Positions 34,941-43,575 of a stretch of DNA of 64,000 nt are shown one piece after another. Both the position numbers and the translations under genes were made by a program. Source of the stretch: Microcoleus sp. AS-A8. GTDB lineage: Bacteria > Cyanobacteriota > Cyanobacteriia > Cyanobacteriales > Coleofasciculaceae. The stretch lies in contig JAMPKV010000021.1 of the NCBI GenBank assembly GCA_039962225.1, positions 33,455 through 97,454 of the forward strand. Direction: 5' to 3'. Numbering within the stretch: position 1 is the stretch's first letter; each line of letters opens with the position of its first letter. Below the pieces are notes generated by a model. It made no database searches. It was not told where the DNA came from and saw only the letters and a list, made by a program, of their open reading frames with translations.

Positions 34941-37900
34941 ATGGCAACCGACCCAGAAATTTTCCGGCATAAAGAATGGCTTGGACTCCTCCAACCTGTT
35001 GGTTTGGTGGTCTCCCCACCAGCACTGGTCAAGGCACAGGCTGTCATCGACCGGACACGAGTAGTGGAGGTACAGGAAAGACTGCAAGAGATTGTCTACA
35101 CTGACCCAAATCCAGGCACAACCACAGGAGAAGAAGCATGGATTAAAGACTTCCCGGCATTCGCCGAGCAAGTATTGGAGTGGATGCCTGAAGATTTGGT
35201 AGGGGCACCGGGACAGGAAGCGCTGCCTCAGCAATTGGAAATCGTGCTGCCGGATTATGGTGAGACTCTCAAGCCTACCTATGCCGTTCGCGACCCTGAT
35301 AGTGACTCGTGGCTGATGCTGATACAGGAGGCCGCGCCGGGGCAATCCCTGGATGAAGTAGACCCGACCGTTGAGAAGGGGCAGGGTTGGAAGGCGACGG
35401 TTCAGGAAAAATTCGAGCGGCTGTTACGGGAAACGGAAATTCCCATCGGGTTACTTGACAATGGGACGCATTTGCGCTTAGTTTATGCACCGCGAGGAGA
35501 GTCATCAGGACACTTGACCTTTCCAGTGCAAGCGATGTGTGAAGTGCCAGGTCGCTTGATTTTGGGCGCACTGGAGATGCTGTTAGGAGCAGATAGGCTA
35601 TTCAATGTGCCTTCTGAGCGTCGCCTTCCCAAGCTTCTCAGTGATAGTCGAGATTATCAAGCAGAGGTTTCGACCAAGTTAGCAGACCAGGTACTCGATG
35701 CACTTTGGGAACTCTTGCGAGGATTCCAGACGGCAGATGCCGCCGTGAACGGGAGATTGTTGGGTGAGATAGCGAGAACTGACCCACAACATATTTACGG
35801 TGGACTGATTACCACGCTGATGCGGTTGGTGTTCCTGCTTTATGCTGAAGACCAGGGGCTGATGCCGGGAGATGATGTCTATCAGCGTAACTACTCTATC
35901 ACTGGTTTGTATGATCGCCTGCGAGAGGATGCTGGGAACTACCCGGACACGATGGATCAGCGCTACGGTGCGTGGGCATGGCTCTTGAGTCTGTTTCGGT
36001 TGGTCTATGACGGAGGGGGTTCCACATCGGAGTATTTACCTGCACGACACGGGCAGCTTTTTGACCCAAATGAGTATCCGTTTCTGGAAGGACGTTCGTC
36101 GAAGACGTGCCGTAGGCATTCGCAAAATAGCTTCTATAGTGAAGTGGATTCCATTGAACCACCTCGGATTCCAGATGGCGTAATTTACCGACTGCTGGAA
36201 AAGCTCCTCGTGTTGGACGGAGAGCGTTTATCTTACCGTGCTCTTGATGTCGAGCAGATTGGCTCGGTGTACGAGGCGATTATGGGCTTTGAGGTGGAAG
36301 TGGCTCAAGGACTCTCGATTGCCGTGCGTCCCAAAGATGTGGTGGTCAATGTTGAGGATATTCTGGCAGCGAAGCCGAAAGACCGAGAGAAGCTTTTGCA
36401 GGAAGCAGACTGTAAGCCCACTGGGAAGGCACTGTCAGCTCTGAAGGAGGCGAAGACACCGGAAGAGGTTGTGGCTGCTTTGGATCGGAGGGTGTCATTA
36501 TCACGGACACCGAATCTACTGCCAGTCGGGTCATTGTATTTACAACCGGGCGAGGAACGGCGCAGGACAGGTTCTCACTATACTCCACGAAAGTTGACCC
36601 AGCCGATTGTAGAGACCACGCTGCGTCCGGTGCTGGAAGCGTTGGGAGAACATCCCAGTGCAGACCAGATTTTATCGCTTAAGGTGTGTGATTTGGCGAT
36701 GGGTTCTGGGGCGTTTTTGGTGGAAGCGTGCCGTCAACTTGGTGAGCAGGTGATGGAAGCTTGGAGTCGAGACAATCAGCTTAAGGACGTGCCGGATGAT
36801 GTGGAACCATTGCTGGCAGCGCGGCGGTTGGTGGCGCAGCGGTGTCTATACGGGGTGGATAAGAACCCGTTTGCCGTGAATTTGGCGAAGCTGTCGCTGT
36901 GGCTGGTGACTCTGGCGAAGGATAGACCGTTTACGTTTTTGGATCATGCCCTCAAGTGTGGGGATTCATTGGTAGGGCTGAAACGGGCAGAAATTGGTGA
37001 CTTTGGCAAAGATCCACTGGATGATTTACCCCTTCTCAAATTGATCAAGGAGAAAGTTGACCGCGCCAAGTCATATCGTACAGAAATTCAGGCGTTGGAT
37101 ACGCGCACAGACCAGGATGCAGAAGACAAAGTTGCTCGACTCAAGCAGGCAGAGCATGAACTGGAAGATGCAAGGCTAACAGGAGATGTTGCTGTTGCTG
37201 CCTTCTTTGATAGTGCAGGTAAGAGCAAAAGAGAACGCGAAGAAATTCAAGAGACGTATTCTTCTTTGGTGCGAGAGTGGCGACAGAGTTACATCCAAAA
37301 TTACGAATGTAAAAATCCAGAAATTAAACTTCAAATTATCTCCGATAAACTCCGCAGTGCAGAGAAACCAATCGCTCCTTTTAACTGGGAGATTGAGTTT
37401 CCAGAGGTCTTTGATCGAGCGAATCCAGGTTTTGATGCGATTGTAGGAAATCCTCCATTTGTGGGAGGTAAAAAAATTAGTGGAACTTTTGGAAATGAAT
37501 ATCTTGCCTGGTTACTAGAGCAGCATCCCGAATCGATTGGCAATTCAGACTTAGTAGCGCATTTCTTCAGACGAGCATTTACGATTTTGCGAAAAGGTGG
37601 GTGCTTTGGGTTGATTGCTACAAATACTATCGCTCAGGGTGATACTCGCAGCAGCGGATTGAGATACATCTGTCAGAACGGAGGCACAATTTATAACGCT
37701 CAGAAACGGGTAAAGTGGCCTGGACTAGCGGCTGTTGTGGTAAGTGTAATCAACATTATCAAAGACTATTATCAAGAGATAAAAAACCTAAATGGACGCG
37801 CTACTACAAAAATTACAGCCTTCCTGTTCCATGCTGGAGGAAATGAGAATCCTTCAGTGCTGTTAGGAAATGCAAATAAGAGCTTTGTTGGTAGCTATGT

Positions 37901-38948
37901 TCTAGGGATGGGGTTTACCTTTGATGACACTAACTTAGAGGCAAGTTCTATTGCTGAAATGCATCGATTGATAGAGCAAAATCCTAAGAATAATGAGTGC
38001 ATTTTTCCTTATATTGGTGGGGAAGAAGTGAATAGCAGTCCTACTCATACTCATCATCGATATGTAATTAACTTTGGGGAGATGAGTGAGGCTGAGGCGC
38101 GAGAATACCCTGATTTGATGAAGATTGTAGAGAAAAAGGTTTTTCCTGAACGAAAAAATAAGCCTGGAAGCTATAGCAAGCAATGGTGGCTATTTGGGCG
38201 GAGAAACAAGGAAGGACAGAAAGCGATCGCACTGTGCGATCGGGTGTTAGTCTGTTGCATTATTGGCAAGCATCTCTCATTTGCATTCTTGCCAAATAGA
38301 ATGGTTTACTCTCATAAACTTAATGTTTTCGCCTTTGACAACTACAACGCATTCTGCATTATACAATCGCGTATTCATGAAATCTGGGCGCGATTTTTCT
38401 CATCTACAATGAAGGATGATCTCAACTACTCTCCTTCTGACTGCTTTGAAACCTTCCCATTCCCTGAAAACTGGGAAACAGAACCCACCTTAGAAACCGT
38501 TGGCAAAGAATACTATGAATTTCGTGCCGACCTCATGGTTCGTAACAACCAAGGACTCACCGACACATACAACCGCTTCCACGATCCAGACGAACGCGAC
38601 TCTGATATCCAGAAACTGCGAGAGCTTCACGCCAGAATGGATCGAGCCGTGCTAGATGCCTACGGTTGGACAGACATCCCCACCGATTGCGAATTCCTAC
38701 TAGACTACGAGGAAGAGGAAGACGAGAGCAACAGCCGACGCAAGAGACCGTGGCGCTACCGCTGGCCTGAAGAGGTTCACGATGAAGTCTTAGCGCGACT
38801 CCTCGACCTCAACCAAAAACGCCACGAAGCAGAAATCTTGGGCGGAAAACACGCTGAGACTAAGGCAAAATCAAAGAAGAGCCGCAAACCCAAAGCTACC
38901 AAATCCACTCAAACCAACGTCCAGCAGCTCAACCTTTTGGGGGAATAG
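34941..38948 (+). CDS. drmMI: DISARM adenine methylase DrmMI
   Basis: A 1335-residue DNA methyltransferase of the Eco57I/type IIG-like N6-adenine class. The SAM-binding motif I CDLAMGSGAFLVEA lies near residue 582 and the catalytic motif IV FDAIVGNPPFVGG near 832. A target-recognition region follows, then a basic, lysine-rich tail (AKSKKSRKPKATKS). DrmMI methylates host DNA so that DISARM ignores it. An odd stretch at residues 385-395 (RSSKTCRRHSQ) is encoded by a short cyanobacterial interspersed repeat (36092-36123). The segment encoding the recognition region (37.2-38.4 kb) looks more AT-rich than the flanks. PglX of BREX is similar, but the drm neighbours decide. Confidence 0.87.
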   Translation: MATDPEIFRHKEWLGLLQPVGLVVSPPALVKAQAVIDRTRVVEVQERLQEIVYTDPNPGTTTGEEAWIKDFPAFAEQVLEWMPEDLVGAPGQEALPQQLEIVLPDYGETLKPTYAVRDPDSDSWLMLIQEAAPGQSLDEVDPTVEKGQGWKATVQEKFERLLRETEIPIGLLDNGTHLRLVYAPRGESSGHLTFPVQAMCEVPGRLILGALEMLLGADRLFNVPSERRLPKLLSDSRDYQAEVSTKLADQVLDALWELLRGFQTADAAVNGRLLGEIARTDPQHIYGGLITTLMRLVFLLYAEDQGLMPGDDVYQRNYSITGLYDRLREDAGNYPDTMDQRYGAWAWLLSLFRLVYDGGGSTSEYLPARHGQLFDPNEYPFLEGRSSKTCRRHSQNSFYSEVDSIEPPRIPDGVIYRLLEKLLVLDGERLSYRALDVEQIGSVYEAIMGFEVEVAQGLSIAVRPKDVVVNVEDILAAKPKDREKLLQEADCKPTGKALSALKEAKTPEEVVAALDRRVSLSRTPNLLPVGSLYLQPGEERRRTGSHYTPRKLTQPIVETTLRPVLEALGEHPSADQILSLKVCDLAMGSGAFLVEACRQLGEQVMEAWSRDNQLKDVPDDVEPLLAARRLVAQRCLYGVDKNPFAVNLAKLSLWLVTLAKDRPFTFLDHALKCGDSLVGLKRAEIGDFGKDPLDDLPLLKLIKEKVDRAKSYRTEIQALDTRTDQDAEDKVARLKQAEHELEDARLTGDVAVAAFFDSAGKSKREREEIQETYSSLVREWRQSYIQNYECKNPEIKLQIISDKLRSAEKPIAPFNWEIEFPEVFDRANPGFDAIVGNPPFVGGKKISGTFGNEYLAWLLEQHPESIGNSDLVAHFFRRAFTILRKGGCFGLIATNTIAQGDTRSSGLRYICQNGGTIYNAQKRVKWPGLAAVVVSVINIIKDYYQEIKNLNGRATTKITAFLFHAGGNENPSVLLGNANKSFVGSYVLGMGFTFDDTNLEASSIAEMHRLIEQNPKNNECIFPYIGGEEVNSSPTHTHHRYVINFGEMSEAEAREYPDLMKIVEKKVFPERKNKPGSYSKQWWLFGRRNKEGQKAIALCDRVLVCCIIGKHLSFAFLPNRMVYSHKLNVFAFDNYNAFCIIQSRIHEIWARFFSSTMKDDLNYSPSDCFETFPFPENWETEPTLETVGKEYYEFRADLMVRNNQGLTDTYNRFHDPDERDSDIQKLRELHARMDRAVLDAYGWTDIPTDCEFLLDYEEEEDESNSRRKRPWRYRWPEEVHDEVLARLLDLNQKRHEAEILGGKHAETKAKSKKSRKPKATKSTQTNVQQLNLLGE
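36092..36123 (+). repeat. Short interspersed repeat inserted in frame in drmMI
   Basis: The stretch starts ACGTTCGTCGAAGACGTGCC, continues GTAGGCATTCGC, and contains the hairpin TGCCGTAGGCA. It resembles the small repeats common between genes of filamentous cyanobacteria (forms like CGTGCCGTAGGCATTCGC). It encodes an odd arginine/serine-rich patch (RSSKTCRRHSQ) in the middle of a conserved region. The family assignment is from memory of the motif. Confidence 0.45.
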
Positions 38949-38951
38949 CGC

Positions 38952-39365
38952 ATGGCAAAGGACATCTACCACGATACGGTAAGAACTGCCTTGGAGAAAG
39001 ACGGGTGGACAATTACTGACGATACATTCACGTTGTCTGTTGGCAAACGGGATGTATTCGTAGATTTAGCTGCTGAAAAACCTTTAACGGCTGAACGTCA
39101 GGGTCAGAAAATAGCTGTTGAAGTCAAAAGCTTTATTAGCCCATCTCCAGTCAAAGACCTACAAAATGCCTTGGGGCAATATATCCTATACGCTGAGCTA
39201 TTGGCACTGTCAGAGCCAGACCGCATTTTATATCTTGCCATTCGCGAAGAAATATATCTAGATTTTTTCTCAGAGCCAATTGTGCAAATTGTTCTAGCCA
39301 ATCATCCCATTAAACTAATTATTTTCGACCCAATCGAGGAGGTTATCGTCAAATGGATACACTAG
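38952..39365 (+). CDS. xisH: XisH-like protein
   Basis: A 137-residue protein of the XisH family (fdxN element excision controlling factor), common in cyanobacteria. The core has a PD-(D/E)xK nuclease-like pattern: KRDVFVDLAAEK, then KIAVEVKSFISPSPVKDLQ with Glu and Lys in the expected places, and ALGQYILYAELLAL. It starts three bases after drmMI and overlaps xisI by 13 bases. XisH/XisI pairs are often found far from any fdxN element, and their real role is unclear. Here they lie inside a DISARM operon. Confidence 0.88.
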   Translation: MAKDIYHDTVRTALEKDGWTITDDTFTLSVGKRDVFVDLAAEKPLTAERQGQKIAVEVKSFISPSPVKDLQNALGQYILYAELLALSEPDRILYLAIREEIYLDFFSEPIVQIVLANHPIKLIIFDPIEEVIVKWIH

Positions 39366-39688
39366 ACCAATATCGCAACTACATCCACAAAATTATTTCA
39401 GAATACGCCAGCATTCCCTACAGCCACGGTCAGATTAACAGTATCGTGATTGTCAGCGAAGATCGAAACCACTTTCTCCTGATGAACGAAGGCTGGGACG
39501 GCAAAAAGCGCATTCATCACTGCCTGATTCACGTTCAAATCCTCAATGAAAAAATCTGGATTCATTTTGATGGCACAGAAGACGGCATTACTGATGAACT
39601 TGTCGCAGCCGGAGTTCCCAAAGACAAAATTGTTTTGGCTTTTCATCCGCCCTACGTGCGACAGCACACCGGATACGCTGTTGCTTAA
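39353..39688 (+). CDS. xisI: XisI-like protein
   Basis: A 111-residue XisI-family protein (DTLDQYRNYIHKIISEYASI, then DRNHFLLMNEGWDGKKRIHH and LVAAGVPKDKIVLAFHPPYV). It always accompanies XisH, with overlapping reading frames as seen here. The two were first described as factors needed for excision of the fdxN element in heterocystous cyanobacteria. The overlap suggests translational coupling and a protein pair, possibly a nuclease and its partner. Confidence 0.9.
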   Translation: MDTLDQYRNYIHKIISEYASIPYSHGQINSIVIVSEDRNHFLLMNEGWDGKKRIHHCLIHVQILNEKIWIHFDGTEDGITDELVAAGVPKDKIVLAFHPPYVRQHTGYAVA

Positions 39689-39711
39689 AGTTCCCAATTC
39701 AAATTCATTCT

Positions 39712-40089
39712 ATGGTGCAAAATCTTGAAGAACTCTTGGTGACAGCAATTACTGAATATACCCCAAACGCCATCAAATTTAAGGGCTTATCCTTGGAAAC
39801 ATTACAACAGATTCTTGAAGAGGGATACACTACACCATCTGCAAATTTTAATGCCGCTCGAACAGTGGGTTCCTTTATCGAATTCGGGCAGCAATGCCAG
39901 AGAAACGGGGTAACAGCAAGCTTTGATGGAATAGCATTTGCTGACAGAGAAGCCCAAAATTTGGTCGTTGATGCGATAACAGTTATCGGCGTAAAAGATT
40001 TAGATTTTGCAGGTGAATTTGTGCGATTTGTTTGGGGTTGCGATGAAATGGAAATTAGTTCTCAAAAATTATATGCCTGGTGGGATTAA
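39712..40089 (+). CDS. Hypothetical protein between xisI and drmA
   Basis: A 125-residue protein of unknown family. The sequence looks globular: NLEELLVTAITEYTPNAIKF, then TLQQILEEGYTTPSANFNAA, AFADREAQNLVVDAITVIG, and a C-terminus with FVWGCDEMEIS. No catalytic motif is obvious. It lies 23 bases after xisI and 39 bases before drmA, so it shares the DISARM transcript. Together with xisHI it forms a three-gene insert between the methylase and the drmABC core. Confidence 0.6.
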   Translation: MVQNLEELLVTAITEYTPNAIKFKGLSLETLQQILEEGYTTPSANFNAARTVGSFIEFGQQCQRNGVTASFDGIAFADREAQNLVVDAITVIGVKDLDFAGEFVRFVWGCDEMEISSQKLYAWWD

Positions 40090-40128
40090 GAACATGGGAG
40101 AGAACGATATGCTCAAGGAGACTTACTT

Positions 40129-43100
40129 GTGACAACCTCAGCCGAAGTCCGAACTCGACTGATTGAAGCTTTGCAGCTCGACCTAGTGGGGCCGACTGCC
40201 GATGATATTGACCACGCCGAGGAGATTCTCCCCCAGGCTCCCTCCCTGTGGTATCTCACGGGTTTCCTCGTTCCCTACGAAGCTTCATTCCAGCAGCGCT
40301 CCGATGACACGGGCGATGATGAACTCGACCAACTCAGCCGGACGGGGACGGGAGACGATGAAGCCGTACCCGAAGCCGCCTCAGCCCGGAAAGCGTTCTT
40401 TCCCTCTTCAATGGGCTTAAGCTTCCTCGTTCTACAGAGTACAACAGAACTGGATGTAACCGTTCAATGGGGAGACTATTGCCCCGTTCCTGTAGATGAG
40501 GAAGAAGAAAAGAAAGCTGAAACAGGACTTCAGAGCCGCACCTCCAAACCTTGGCAGAGAACCCCGCGTCAGGTAGAACTCCATGTTCCGCTGCGTTTGT
40601 CCTCTAATGGCAAGGAAGGAATCCATAAATTCGACATTCCAGACAGTGGCGGATTACAGCTCGTCCTCACCAGTCGGTCGGTACTGTCCCCCAATTGCTT
40701 GCCGAGTGGCACCCGCTCGATCGCTCTATTCTTAGTAAACTCCCGCCGCCCCGCTGTTGATGCCGAGCGAGATACGGGTTACGTCTTTCAAGCGAAATTG
40801 ACCGTTGGTGTCGCCGAGTCCTTTGTCCCCCGCCCCAATCCCAGAGGAGAAAGCGGTGATGACTGGGATGAGAGTGTCGCTGACTTGCAATATCGGGATG
40901 AGTACGAGTATGCCGTTGGGCATAACGTCTCGGCAGTCGCTCATCTTAACCCAGACAACAGTTGCAACAAAGTCTGCACGGCCTGGATGCCCACCGCTGA
41001 TGTAGAGAAAGTCATCGCTGCTGAAGTCCAGGGGGTGGAGCTAGGCATGGAAGCGATCGCTGCTGCTCCCGATGCCGTAACGGTACGCAATATGCTCGGT
41101 GGCATCGTCACCGCTTATACTCGTTGGATAGCCGAGCAGAGAACCCAAGCGCCTACCGATTCTCCCCAACGGGCAAAAGTGGCACAAAGTCTTCTAGATC
41201 GAGCCGCGATTGCCAACCAACGCATTGAAGCCGGATTGCAGGCACTCGATGACCCTCAAATCCTCGAAGCATTCCAGATAGCAAACCGGGCGATCGCCAC
41301 TTCCCTCCGTCAGCGCTCCATCCATGACACTGACAAATCCCCTGATGAGGTTTCTCCACCCAAATGGCGACCGTTCCAGCTTGCTTTCCTGCTGATGAAT
41401 ATCGTTGGGATAGCAGACCCCCTGCATTGCGATCGCGAGTTAGTCGATCTGCTCTTCTTCCCCACAGGCGGTGGTAAGACCGAAGCTTATCTGGGGCTTG
41501 CTGCCTTTACCCTCGTGCTGCGGCGCTTGCGAAATCCAGGGATAGACTCAGCAGGGATGAGCGTTCTCATGCGCTACACTCTACGACTCCTGACCCTTGA
41601 CCAATTGGGTCGTGCGGCTACCCTGATTTGTGCCTTGGAGCTAGAGCGGCAGAAGAATAAAGAGAAGCTTGGCTCCTGGCCATTTGAGATTGGTTTATGG
41701 GTAGGGATGACCGCGACCCCCAACAAGATGGGACGCAAAGGAGACGACGACCAATACTCCGCTCGTGCCCGTACCATCGCATTTCAAAATGATACCAAGA
41801 ACAAGCCTTCACCTATTCCCTTAGAGAATTGTCCCTGGTGCGGTGAGAAATTTAAGGCGAATTCGTTTCAACTGCTGCCGAATTCCGACCAGCCTACTAA
41901 CCTTCGGATCATCTGCTGCAACCGCAATCGGCGAAGCGACGGGCAGCCCAAGTGTGCGTTTAGAAGCAACAACCCTTTACCCATCATTGCCATTGATGAG
42001 CCGATTTATCGAAGGCTTCCCTGTTTTATCATCGCCACCGTTGACAAATTTGCCAATTTACCTTGGATTGGTCAAACGGCTGCCCTGTTCGGTCAAGTGT
42101 CCCATTACAACAATGGGGAGGGGTTCTACGGACCAGCCGATCCGCACCAGCCAGGACACCCCCTGAATAACGGTAAGCTTCTCCCACCCGACCTGATTAT
42201 CCAGGACGAACTTCACCTCATCTCCGGCCCTCTGGGAACAATGGCAGGGTTGTACGAAACGGCGATTGATGCGTTGAGCAGCCGGGAGATAAACGGTCAA
42301 ACCGTCCGACCTAAGATTATCGCCTCCACCGCGACCGTCCGCCGAGCGACTCGACAAATTCGGGGGCTGTTTGGACGCGATCGCGTGGATGTCTTTCCCC
42401 CTCCAGGACCAGACCGCCGCGACTCGTTCTTCGCCGAAACTGCACTCGTGAGCGATCGCAATCCTCGCACTTATGTGGGAATTGCTGCCCAAGGTCGCAG
42501 TCTCAAAGTTGTCATGCTGCGAACCTACTTGGCACTGCTCGGTGCCGCACAGAAGGAGTGGGAAGCGGCTGGGAGAGCCAAGAATCCTAAAAATCCCGCA
42601 GACCCGTACATGACGCTCTTGGGATACTTTAACTCGCTTCGGGAACTGGGGGGAAGTCGCCGGATTGTGGAGGATGAAGTCAATGCCCGTCTTGCCCGTT
42701 ACGGTTGGCGACATCGGGAAAACGAACTCTCTGGTTCGTTCACAAACCGAAAGATTGACGATGAACCGTGCGAGCTAACATCTCGTATAAGCACGAACAA
42801 GATCGCAGAAACAAAGCGACGCTTGACACTCGCTTTCCACGAGAAGGAACGGGTCGATGTGGTACTCGCCACAAACATGATTTCTGTGGGTCTGGATATC
42901 ACCCGCTTAGGCTTGATGGTTGTATTAGGGCAACCCAAAACCGCTGCCGAATATATCCAGGCGACCAGCCGTGTTGGACGAGATGAAGACCGACCGGGGT
43001 TGGTGGTGACGCTTTTGAACGTTCACCGACCCCGCGATCGCTCGCACTACGAGCGGTTCCAAGCGTGGCACACTTCATTCTACCGCGCTGTTGAGGCTAC

Positions 43101-43575
43101 GAGTGTCACACCGTTCTCTCCCCGTGCTGTCGATCGCGGTATTGCAGGTGTGACCGTTGCCTTAGCACGGCTGGGCAACCCTCATTTAACCGCTCCTCGG
43201 AAGGCAGCCGATATCACACAGCATCGAGGAGAGCTAGACTTCGTTGTTGATATTATCGCCGAACGTGCTTTCATGCATGACGAGGAACAGAATAAAACTG
43301 AAGCCGACGATCTTCGCCAGAAAATCAGAAAGCGTGTCAATAACCTCTTAGATGCTTGGGCACACATCGCCGCCGATAAGGGACAACTCCAGTATCAGCA
43401 GGAAGTCGGCGTCGCACCACCGTTACTTCAAGACTTTCTCGATCCAGAGCTAAAAAACCAACCTCTGATCATCCAGAAATTCAAGGCTCAACGCAGCTTG
43501 CGGGATGTCGAACCCGTCGTAAACCTGTGGGTGATGAACCCCAATAACATTGAGGAAGTGGAGGAAGAAATCTAG
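40129..43575 (+). CDS. drmA: DISARM helicase-domain protein DrmA
   Basis: An 1148-residue protein starting at GTG 40129 with AAGGAG eight bases upstream. It has a DrmA-like N-terminus (RTRLIEALQLDLVGP) and an SF2 helicase core: Walker A LLFFPTGGGKTEAY near residue 441, a DELH box (IIQDELHLISGP) near 692, ASTATVRRAT, and motifs V/VI (NMISVGLDITRLGL, QATSRVGRDEDRPG). A four-cysteine zinc site near 568-608 (CPWCGEKF, then CCNRN and CAF) interrupts the core. DrmA and DrmB form the conserved heart of DISARM, which senses and blocks unmodified incoming DNA. Its stop overlaps the drmB start. Confidence 0.92.
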   Translation: MTTSAEVRTRLIEALQLDLVGPTADDIDHAEEILPQAPSLWYLTGFLVPYEASFQQRSDDTGDDELDQLSRTGTGDDEAVPEAASARKAFFPSSMGLSFLVLQSTTELDVTVQWGDYCPVPVDEEEEKKAETGLQSRTSKPWQRTPRQVELHVPLRLSSNGKEGIHKFDIPDSGGLQLVLTSRSVLSPNCLPSGTRSIALFLVNSRRPAVDAERDTGYVFQAKLTVGVAESFVPRPNPRGESGDDWDESVADLQYRDEYEYAVGHNVSAVAHLNPDNSCNKVCTAWMPTADVEKVIAAEVQGVELGMEAIAAAPDAVTVRNMLGGIVTAYTRWIAEQRTQAPTDSPQRAKVAQSLLDRAAIANQRIEAGLQALDDPQILEAFQIANRAIATSLRQRSIHDTDKSPDEVSPPKWRPFQLAFLLMNIVGIADPLHCDRELVDLLFFPTGGGKTEAYLGLAAFTLVLRRLRNPGIDSAGMSVLMRYTLRLLTLDQLGRAATLICALELERQKNKEKLGSWPFEIGLWVGMTATPNKMGRKGDDDQYSARARTIAFQNDTKNKPSPIPLENCPWCGEKFKANSFQLLPNSDQPTNLRIICCNRNRRSDGQPKCAFRSNNPLPIIAIDEPIYRRLPCFIIATVDKFANLPWIGQTAALFGQVSHYNNGEGFYGPADPHQPGHPLNNGKLLPPDLIIQDELHLISGPLGTMAGLYETAIDALSSREINGQTVRPKIIASTATVRRATRQIRGLFGRDRVDVFPPPGPDRRDSFFAETALVSDRNPRTYVGIAAQGRSLKVVMLRTYLALLGAAQKEWEAAGRAKNPKNPADPYMTLLGYFNSLRELGGSRRIVEDEVNARLARYGWRHRENELSGSFTNRKIDDEPCELTSRISTNKIAETKRRLTLAFHEKERVDVVLATNMISVGLDITRLGLMVVLGQPKTAAEYIQATSRVGRDEDRPGLVVTLLNVHRPRDRSHYERFQAWHTSFYRAVEATSVTPFSPRAVDRGIAGVTVALARLGNPHLTAPRKAADITQHRGELDFVVDIIAERAFMHDEEQNKTEADDLRQKIRKRVNNLLDAWAHIAADKGQLQYQQEVGVAPPLLQDFLDPELKNQPLIIQKFKAQRSLRDVEPVVNLWVMNPNNIEEVEEEI

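Noticed and set aside
34941..38948. Reading the large methylase as PglX of a BREX system
   Set aside because: The flanking drmD, drmA, drmB and drmC genes define DISARM, and no pglZ, brxC or brxL is present.
38952..39688. xisH/xisI as proof of an fdxN excision element
   Set aside because: There is no XisF-type recombinase or fdxN gene nearby, and XisH/XisI are widespread outside such elements.
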